Origin: an uncultured Dyadobacter sp.
GTDB lineage: Bacteria; Bacteroidota; Bacteroidia; Cytophagales; Spirosomataceae
Assembly: GCA_946481035.1 (NCBI GenBank)
Contig: CAMLNK010000167.1
Location: 1 to 7,664 of the forward strand
Direction of reading: 5' to 3'
Length of the DNA stretch: 7,664 nt
Made by a program: the position numbers and the translations under genes. The notes below the pieces were generated by a model. That model was not told where the DNA came from. It was given only the letters and a program-made list of their open reading frames with translations, and did not search any database. Positions 1 through 4,926 of the stretch are shown piece after piece. Each line of letters starts with the position of its first letter. The first letter of the stretch is position 1.

Positions 1-2
1 CC

Positions 3-179
3 GGGCGTGTCGGCACCGTGGGCTATTGTTATGGCGGCGGCGTGACCTGGCTGGCGGCAGCCCTGGTACCCGGCCTGGCGGCTTCGGTGGGTTATTACGG
101 CGGCCCGTGGGCCGAACTGATCGACCGCGCTCCGCTCTGCCCCGCCCTGCTGCATTTCGGCGCATTGAACGATCCGCGG
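3..179 (+). pseudogene. Dienelactone hydrolase fragment (internal part only), fused in frame to the kinase
   Basis: Reading from base 3 with no stop, the translation begins GRVGTVGYCYGGG, then WLAAALVPGLAASVGYYGGP and CPALLHFG. This is the nucleophile-elbow region of the dienelactone hydrolase (carboxymethylenebutenolidase) family, alpha/beta hydrolases that open dienelactones in aromatic-ring degradation. The family's G-x-C-x-G-G nucleophile is seen as GYCYGG, with the Cys codon at 27-29. The N-terminal strands lie off the window, and the parts that should carry the catalytic Asp and His are replaced by kinase sequence from about base 171-180. By hand count this block is about 70% GC, against about 43% in the next 60 bases, so it probably comes from a different, high-GC genome. 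No function is expected of the fusion. Family assignment is fairly secure; the exact join is uncertain by several codons. Confidence 0.75.
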
Positions 180-734
180 AAAACAGAAGAATATCTCCAA
201 ATTTCGCAGAATAACCTCCAAAGGCTGTCGGACCTTGTCGAGAAAGTGCTAAATCTGGCTGTGGAAGAGAAGCAGGATTTCGAATTCCGGACGGAGCCGG
301 TGAGCCTGGCCGAAATCTTATGTGAGCTGGCGGCCAGTCACCGTATCAAGGCTGCGAAAACGGTCGTTTTTAATATGCATATCCCATTCGGGACGATGGT
401 GCAGGTGGATCGCATGCATTTTGGGAATGTGATCAATAACCTCATCGACAATGCGATCAAGTACTCTCACGAGCGCGTGACCATCTCGTTCAACTATGAA
501 AAGGAGCCTCATGGCTGGCAACTCACAGTCGCCGACAATGGTATAGGCATTCCCAAAGCCTACCAGGCGTCGGTTTTCGATCGCTTCTTCCGTGTTCCTA
601 CCGGCGACGTGCACCAGGTGAAAGGTTTCGGTCTCGGGCTCGCTTATGTGCGGCAAGTTGTGGAAAAGCATGGCGGCAGCATTAGTCTGGCAAGCGAGCC
701 GGGTAAGGGGAGTGCATTTGTTCTAAAATTCTGA
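3..734 (+). CDS. Sensor histidine kinase, C-terminal part (chimeric 5' end)
   Basis: From about base 180 the frame encodes the C-terminal portion of a membrane-type sensor histidine kinase, which would autophosphorylate and pass phosphate to the regulator just downstream. Counting from the GTG at 18, the tail of the dimerisation helix is at residues 55-83 (TEEYLQISQNNLQRLSDLVEKV). The HATPase_c domain follows: N box HFGNVINNLIDNAIKYS (134-150), G1 box VADNGIGIP (171-179), F box VFDRFFRV (186-193) and G2 box GFGLGLAYV (203-211). The phosphoacceptor H box (HE-x-x-TP type), linker and sensor region are missing because dienelactone hydrolase sequence occupies their place. As written the product could bind ATP but not autophosphorylate. 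The true gene surely has a longer, different 5' end. The 3' end is intact and lies 2 nt before the response regulator ATG, so the two are an operon. The GTG at 18 is only the first possible start in an open frame, not a believable initiation site. Confidence 0.85.
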   Translation, partial: GRVGTVGYCYGGGVTWLAAALVPGLAASVGYYGGPWAELIDRAPLCPALLHFGALNDPRKTEEYLQISQNNLQRLSDLVEKVLNLAVEEKQDFEFRTEPVSLAEILCELAASHRIKAAKTVVFNMHIPFGTMVQVDRMHFGNVINNLIDNAIKYSHERVTISFNYEKEPHGWQLTVADNGIGIPKAYQASVFDRFFRVPTGDVHQVKGFGLGLAYVRQVVEKHGGSISLASEPGKGSAFVLKF

Positions 735-736
735 AA

Positions 737-1411
737 ATGGCTACCGTACTACTCATCGAGGACGAGCCTGCGCTGGGCATGATTGTGAAAGATAGCCTCG
801 CTTACCGCGGGTTCGAGGTGCTTTACGCTGCCAATGGGGCCGACGGGCTTGAACAATTCCGTTTGCACCGGCCTGATATCGTCGTGGCCGACATTATGAT
901 GCCCGACATGGATGGTTTCACCATGGCAGAGCACATCCGCCGCGACGACCCGAATACGCCGATCATGTTTCTCACCGCGCGTTCCCAAACTGCCGATGTC
1001 GTTCGCGGCTTTGAATTGGGAGGGAATGATTACCTCAAAAAGCCATTCAGCCTCGACGAACTCGTCGTGCGCATTAATGCGCTCCTGCGTGTGGGAGCGA
1101 CCCGCGCGAATGCGGGCGGAACGCTCAAAATCGGACGTTACGTCTTCGATCCCGCCAAACAAAAACTTTCCGTCGACGACCGGGAAGTGACGCTATCCCA
1201 CCGCGAAGCCGAACTCCTCCGCCGCCTCTACCAGCAACGCAACGAAGTCCTCGGTCGCAGCGAAGTCCTCACCGAACTCTGGGGCGACGATTCCTTCTTC
1301 AACGGCCGCAGCCTCGACGTTTTTATCACCAAACTCCGCCGCTACCTCCGCGAGGACCCTAAGATTCAGATCATTAATATCCGTGGGAGAGGGTATAAGC
1401 TGGTACTTTGA
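737..1411 (+). CDS. OmpR/PhoB-family two-component response regulator
   Basis: A complete 224-aa DNA-binding response regulator of usual family length. The receiver domain spans residues ~1-118, with acidic pocket E8/D9, phosphoacceptor D52 (in VVADIMMPDMDG), switch T80 (FLTAR) and K102 (LKKPF). The winged-helix output domain (Trans_reg_C) spans ~128-224, with recognisable EVTLSHREAELLRRL, a recognition-helix segment SLDVFITKLRRYL and the closing wing IINIRGRGYKLVL. The ATG at 737 lies 2 nt after the kinase stop, and the first residues (MATVLLIEDEP) are standard, so the start is secure. The pairing indicates it is the cognate partner of the upstream kinase; its stimulus and target genes cannot be read here. 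The last codon and stop overlap the -33 box of the promoter for the next gene. Confidence 0.95.
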   Translation: MATVLLIEDEPALGMIVKDSLAYRGFEVLYAANGADGLEQFRLHRPDIVVADIMMPDMDGFTMAEHIRRDDPNTPIMFLTARSQTADVVRGFELGGNDYLKKPFSLDELVVRINALLRVGATRANAGGTLKIGRYVFDPAKQKLSVDDREVTLSHREAELLRRLYQQRNEVLGRSEVLTELWGDDSFFNGRSLDVFITKLRRYLREDPKIQIINIRGRGYKLVL

Positions 1412-1435
1412 GAAACTGTGTATTTTGTATTTTTG
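1407..1435 (+). promoter_or_regulatory. Bacteroidota-type promoter (TTTG-N17-TATTTTTG), possibly leaderless
   Basis: TTTG at 1407-1410 and TATTTTTG at 1428-1435 match the -33/-7 consensus of the Bacteroidota primary sigma factor (TTTG, 17-23 nt, TAnnTTTG) with a 17-nt spacer. The -33 box overlaps the stop codon of the response regulator. Only 6 nt separate the -7 box from the ATG at 1442, so transcription should start at or next to the start codon, implying a leaderless or near-leaderless message. The match is seen; promoter activity is inferred. Confidence 0.6.
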
Positions 1436-1441
1436 TAAAAA

Positions 1442-1654
1442 ATGAACAAAATGAAAGAGGATATTCAATTCAAAATCGGCCGCCGCACCAATGACCCGCG
1501 TTTGTTGACGCCGGAAGAACGCTCCCAATGGCAGGAGCAAATTGCTGTAAATGCGCGGGACTATCTTTTTTCGATTGGCCAGCCATTGGTTTACAAAAGT
1601 GACGGCCATATCGTCGTGGAGCACAAGGATGGCAGGTTGCAGGTGATCAGATGA
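1442..1654 (+). CDS. Small hypothetical protein, first gene of a P-loop bicistron (candidate antitoxin)
   Basis: A 70-aa soluble, charged protein with no signal peptide or membrane segment. I do not recognise a named family. The N-terminal half is polar and probably helical (residues ~20-45, LTPEERSQWQEQIAVNARDY). The C-terminal half (SIGQPLVYKSDGHIVVEHKDG) has an alternating beta-strand look. It begins 6 nt after a good -7 box and ends in an ATGA overlap with the P-loop gene, so the two should be translationally coupled. A short first gene coupled to a zeta-toxin-like ATPase is the arrangement expected of an antitoxin-toxin pair, but there is no visible similarity to epsilon antitoxin. The antitoxin role is inferred from context only. 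Coding status is supported by the promoter, the overlap and plausible composition. Confidence 0.7.
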   Translation: MNKMKEDIQFKIGRRTNDPRLLTPEERSQWQEQIAVNARDYLFSIGQPLVYKSDGHIVVEHKDGRLQVIR

Positions 1655-1851
1655 CGATTTACCTCATCGCCGGACCTCCGGGTATCGGTAAGAGCACACA
1701 CAGCCCATCATTCATCCCAACAGGAGTTCCGATCGTTGACCAGGATTTGGATGTGACTTACGCCTCAGTTACTGAGTTGACCGAGGCACATCAGCCATTA
1801 CCTGCCTGGGTGCAAAACAATAACCTTCACCAATACTTGTTGACGAGCTAA
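1651..1851 (+). pseudogene. Zeta-toxin-like P-loop ATPase, apparently internally deleted
   Basis: A 66-aa product beginning MTIYLIAGPPGIGKST, a textbook N-terminal strand plus Walker A (G8 to T16, with K14 and S15). It is followed by VPIVDQDL (26-33), resembling the second strand and acidic residue(s) of zeta-toxin/AAA-type small P-loop kinases. Such proteins usually run to about 180-200 aa. Here the sequence passes directly from QDL to DVTYASVTELTEAHQPLPAWVQNNN, which reads like the C-terminal tail of such a protein (my recollection of the family, not checked). The middle, with the Walker B and substrate-binding parts, would then have been lost in frame near bases 1744-1752. The start is fixed by the ATGA overlap with the preceding gene. 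The stop is 1 nt from the convergent sulfatase stop. It is most likely an inactive remnant, though a genuine mini-protein cannot be excluded. Confidence 0.6.
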
Positions 1852-1852
1852 A

Positions 1853-3568
1853 TTACTTTGAAGGCGCCGGCTTGCCCGGTTTCGGAAATACCTGGTGGGT
1901 ATTGGCCCATTGCTGCCAGAGATTTGCCAATTGTTTTACTTTTTCAGGATTAGCATCCGCAACGTTTTGGGTTTCTGAATGGTCGGTCGAGAGATCGTAA
2001 AGCTGCCAGGTAGAATCGGCCGCTGGTGAAACGAGTTTCCAATTGCCTTGCCGTACATAACGGGCTCCGAAATGTTCATTGAATAGCTCAGAATGTCCCT
2101 TCGAAGGTTTGCCGGAAAACGAACCGACCAGACTTGCACCGGTAGTGGGCTTGATGTCTTTGTTTTTGAATTGCTTGGGATATTTCGCGCCCGAAAGCTC
2201 GCAGAATGTCGCCATCAGATCCATCACATGGCCCGTATGGTCACTGAAACCTCCTTTTTTAGCAGTAATACCCTTGGGCCAGAAGGCGATTACAGGTGTG
2301 TTGACGCCACCTTCAAACGATTCTGCCTTTGCATACCGGTAGGGCGTGTTGGCTACGCTCGCCCAGCGTGGCCCGATGGATGCATAGCTGGTTTGCGGGC
2401 CAGGCATCACTTGTTTTTCTGTCGCGTAAACAATCTTGCGGCCGTCGCGCGTCTCGCTCGGCCGGTCGAAGCCGGGGCCATATCTGGCGCAGTTTTCAGG
2501 GCTGGCGCCATTATCGGTCAGGAAGAGGATCAAGGTATTGTCCAGTTCACCGGTTTGTTTCAATGCATTCACAATCCGGCCGATACCCTGGTCCATCCGA
2601 TCGATCATCGCGGCGTGGACGGCCATGGCCATCGCGTCCCATTCACGGTCGGGGTTATCCTCCCATTTTAGAGCGTTGGCCGGTGTTTCGGGCAACTTGG
2701 TCACTTTCGGATCTATCAGGCCCAATTTGACCATTCTGTCATAACGTGCCTTGCGAATCGCCTCCCAGCCGCCCTTGTAGGTATCCTTATATTTGTCAAT
2801 GTCTTCCGGTTTCGCCTGTAAGGGCCAATGCGGCGCATTTTGTGCCACATATAAAAAGAATGGCTTCTCGGATTTCGAGAACTCGCGGATGTAAGCCACA
2901 GTGGTATCGTTGATCGCGTCGGTGTGGTAATAATCCTTTGGAACACTTTTGACAGCCTCTTTCCCATTCACGAGACTGAACGGATCAAAGAAATCGATCA
3001 CACCCCAGATCGTCCCGAAATATTTATCGAAGCCACGGCTGGTCGGGTATTGTTCAATGGGTGAAAAAGGGCCTGCATCCTTTTGGTGGTTCAGCCAGGC
3101 GAGCTGTTCCTGCGGTGTCTTTTGTGTAAATGTATTGGAAACGTGCCATTTTCCGGTCATTCCGGTTTGGTAACCAGCCGTTTTGAGGACTTCCGCGAGC
3201 GTCACCGTATTTTCCGTAATATGTCCCTGGTAGCCCGGTTGGTTTTCGGCCTCGGTCATTTTGCCGATCCCCGCCTGTTGGTTGTACAAGCCTGTGAGCA
3301 GCGACGCGCGCGTAGGGCAGCAGCGCGAGGTATTGTAAAACTGCCGGTAGCGAAGCCCGTTTTGGGCGAGGTAGTCGAGATTCGGGGTATGTACCTCGCC
3401 GCCGTAGCAGCCCATGTCCGAGTACCCCATATCATCCGCCAGGATAACGATAATATTAGGGCGCGTGGCAGCATTCGGCGTTTCAGGTTTGTTCCTGCTT
3501 TTCAGGGCAACAAGGCCCAGGCCCGTCACAAATGCGAGCGAAATAAGGGATAGTTTGGTTTTAGACAT
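1853..3568 (-). CDS. Secreted arylsulfatase-type sulfatase (formylglycine-dependent)
   Basis: A complete 571-aa sulfatase of the alkaline phosphatase superfamily, which hydrolyses sulfate esters, probably on sulfated glycans or aryl/alkyl sulfates. Residues 5-22 form a hydrophobic signal or anchor, placing it in the envelope or periplasm. The core begins at RPNIIVILADDMGYSD, with metal-binding D45/D46. The signature SRCCPTRASLLTG has C83 as the residue to be converted to formylglycine (C-x-P-x-R). Further active-site motifs are GKWH (K140, H142), APHWPL (H247), TDNGA (D352/N353) and AKAESFEGG (K414, sulfate-binding type). The C-terminal subdomain (~500-560) ends in a Trp-rich helix typical of arylsulfatase A-like members. 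All expected catalytic residues are present. No formylglycine-generating enzyme, SusCD pair or glycoside hydrolase is in the window, so the substrate cannot be inferred. It is transcribed alone, divergently from the 3655 gene. Confidence 0.93.
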   Translation of the reverse strand: MSKTKLSLISLAFVTGLGLVALKSRNKPETPNAATRPNIIVILADDMGYSDMGCYGGEVHTPNLDYLAQNGLRYRQFYNTSRCCPTRASLLTGLYNQQAGIGKMTEAENQPGYQGHITENTVTLAEVLKTAGYQTGMTGKWHVSNTFTQKTPQEQLAWLNHQKDAGPFSPIEQYPTSRGFDKYFGTIWGVIDFFDPFSLVNGKEAVKSVPKDYYHTDAINDTTVAYIREFSKSEKPFFLYVAQNAPHWPLQAKPEDIDKYKDTYKGGWEAIRKARYDRMVKLGLIDPKVTKLPETPANALKWEDNPDREWDAMAMAVHAAMIDRMDQGIGRIVNALKQTGELDNTLILFLTDNGASPENCARYGPGFDRPSETRDGRKIVYATEKQVMPGPQTSYASIGPRWASVANTPYRYAKAESFEGGVNTPVIAFWPKGITAKKGGFSDHTGHVMDLMATFCELSGAKYPKQFKNKDIKPTTGASLVGSFSGKPSKGHSELFNEHFGARYVRQGNWKLVSPAADSTWQLYDLSTDHSETQNVADANPEKVKQLANLWQQWANTHQVFPKPGKPAPSK

Positions 3569-3654
3569 TTCCGAAAGTAAAAACTTTTTCGCATTCGGGT
3601 GATAAGGCTGGCGGAAGCAGCGGTATAAATGTGAAAATCAAAACCGTAAATCCT

Positions 3655-4107
3655 ATGAACCAGAAATTTTCCTTCGCATTGACAATCACTCTTTTGTTTG
3701 TCCAACTTATCACGGTTGCCCAGTCGGTAACAAGCCGTGGAAACAATGACGCCGAAAAAGCCACAACGGATTTCAGAAAAAGCGACTGCGAACAAAATAT
3801 CATCCGCTTGTACGAAATGCTGGACGCGAAAGACCAGGAAATCAAACGTTCGAGAGAGCAGGCCAATGAGCTGATTAAAGCGCTTACTGATCTGAAACGT
3901 AACCCGAACACGCGAAATGATGTTAGTCAAAATACCTGGGTACCACAACAGGATGCGCAAACAGTAAAGCTTGTCGATCATATTGTTTCCGAGCGCAAGA
4001 CAAATTATCATGTGCGCAGGCAATACATCCGCGGGCCGCGAGGAGGTTGTTATTATATTAATTCAAATGGCAATAAAACTTATGTGGATCGCAGTGTTTG
4101 TGATTAG
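3655..4107 (+). CDS. Secreted coiled-coil protein with C-terminal GPRGG-YYI module
   Basis: A 150-aa protein whose specific function I do not recognise. I chose the ATG at 3655 over the GTG at 3631 because it gives a clean signal peptide (MNQKFSFALTITLLFVQL, cleavage near VAQ-S at 22-24); the GTG would add eight polar residues ahead of it. Residues ~42-82 are charged and heptad-like (LYEMLDAKDQEIKRSREQAN), predicting a short coiled coil. The last ~28 residues (YHVRRQYIRGPRGGCYYIN..., with NKTYVDRSVC) form a compact basic module resembling the PBCV-type basic adaptor domain (Y-x-GPRGG-x-YYI...K-YV). In Bacteroidota this module occurs at the ends of various small proteins. Two Cys (132 and 149) could form a disulfide in the periplasm. 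It lies divergent from the sulfatase and convergent with the type IX cargo gene. Confidence 0.75.
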   Translation: MNQKFSFALTITLLFVQLITVAQSVTSRGNNDAEKATTDFRKSDCEQNIIRLYEMLDAKDQEIKRSREQANELIKALTDLKRNPNTRNDVSQNTWVPQQDAQTVKLVDHIVSERKTNYHVRRQYIRGPRGGCYYINSNGNKTYVDRSVCD

Positions 4108-4109
4108 GC

Positions 4110-4148
4110 CCTACAATCAATATAACCCCGAAAGATTGTCAGGCTTTT
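4110..4148 (+). terminator. Weak hairpin between convergent genes
   Basis: The 40-nt gap between the secreted coiled-coil gene and the type IX cargo gene holds an inverted repeat, CCT-ACAATC (4110-4118) against GATTGT-c-AGG (4134-4143). This is nine pairs with one bulged base and a 15-nt loop, followed by CTTTT on the + strand. It could terminate the + strand gene. The loop is long and the U-run short, so this is tentative. Confidence 0.3.
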
Positions 4149-4900
4149 CAAAATTTGACAAATCTGGAACTCCATAAGGGCAGCGCAAACGGGCCGGAGA
4201 CGTGGAAAAGATACGATCCCGGATGCAACCGGCTGACATCTATACTAATATGATCCCCCGGATCGGATGCCTGGCGCAGTACAGCATCGCCGCGGGCTGA
4301 AAAAACTGTAATATCAAGCGGCCCGAGGCTCTTCCTGACCGATAGATAAAGCATGTCAGCCGCCGGATTGGGATACAATGCAAACCCGGAATGATCAACC
4401 TGCCGAACGTAAATAATAGAAGAGAAACTAAATGTTTCATCGTAGTCCACTTGTTTGAGACGATAATAGGTATGCGTATAGGGCGAACCGTCGATGGTTT
4501 GGTAGGTTTTCTGCGTGAACGCGGAGCCGGCTCCCGAAACCCGCTCCATTGGTTGAAAATGAATGCCGTCCGGTGATTTTTGTACTTCGAAATGACTGTT
4601 GTTAATCTCTTCGGAAGTTGCCCAGGTCAATTCATTGTTGATTCCTGCGCTTTTACCACGGAAGTAGATCAGTTTAACAGGGAAAGCATACGAAGGATCG
4701 GGTTGTAAGAATCCCTCAGAGACAATAATCGGGCCGGATTTTCGCGTCTCCACGGCTGGTTCGCCAAGACTCCATTCCAAACGCATATCACCGGAGTTTC
4801 CCGATCCATAGCCACTGGCAATAACCGATAATCCTACACTTTGCGCTTCGGATAATCGGCAGGCCAGCAGCAGGTTTACAAGCAGTAGTAGTTTTTTCAT
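4148..4900 (-). CDS. Type IX secretion cargo protein with C-terminal sorting domain
   Basis: A 250-aa exported protein. The start is set at the ATG at 4900, which opens a strong signal peptide (MKKLLLLVNLLLACRLSEAQ). An in-frame upstream ATG at 4957 would overlap the preceding gene and bury the signal. The LLAC at 11-14 also resembles a lipobox, so a lipoprotein is possible, although cleavage after AQ is the commoner pattern for sorted cargo. Residues ~73-165 (FPVKLIYFRG, LTWATSEEINNSHFEVQKS, YYRLKQVDYDE) are a beta-sandwich module frequently seen just before sorting domains in Bacteroidota. Residues ~174-250 (ALYPNPAADMLYLSV, ITVFSARG, LHPGSYLFHV, ending SSRFVKF) are a type A Por-secretion C-terminal sorting domain. 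This domain targets the protein through the type IX translocon to the surface. No enzymatic domain is visible. It is the second gene of an operon, 26 nt after the GIGT protein. Confidence 0.88.
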   Translation of the reverse strand: MKKLLLLVNLLLACRLSEAQSVGLSVIASGYGSGNSGDMRLEWSLGEPAVETRKSGPIIVSEGFLQPDPSYAFPVKLIYFRGKSAGINNELTWATSEEINNSHFEVQKSPDGIHFQPMERVSGAGSAFTQKTYQTIDGSPYTHTYYRLKQVDYDETFSFSSIIYVRQVDHSGFALYPNPAADMLYLSVRKSLGPLDITVFSARGDAVLRQASDPGDHISIDVSRLHPGSYLFHVSGPFALPLWSSRFVKF

Positions 4901-4926
4901 GACGTGAACCAATTGAAGGAAGTTTG

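Noticed and set aside
2093..2671. Long open frame on the + strand opposite the sulfatase gene
   Set aside because: It lies wholly antisense to a sulfatase with all catalytic motifs and has no recognisable domain; it is a shadow of codon bias.
3572..3579. TACTTTCG on the - strand as a -7 box for the sulfatase
   Set aside because: It has one mismatch to TAnnTTTG and ends only 3 nt from the start codon, with no supporting -33 box.
3573..3591. Small AAAGT-AAAA-ACTTT hairpin in the divergent gap before the sulfatase
   Set aside because: It is a five-pair, AT-only stem, too weak to distinguish from chance in an AT-rich intergenic region.
3631..3654. GTG start giving a 158-aa form of the secreted coiled-coil protein
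   Set aside because: The ATG at 3655 places the hydrophobic signal peptide right at the N-terminus; the extra eight residues are not typical of a signal sequence.
3526..4023. Open frame on the - strand spanning the sulfatase/coiled-coil divergent region
   Set aside because: It crosses the intergenic gap and overlaps a better-supported + strand gene with a signal peptide; the composition looks non-coding.
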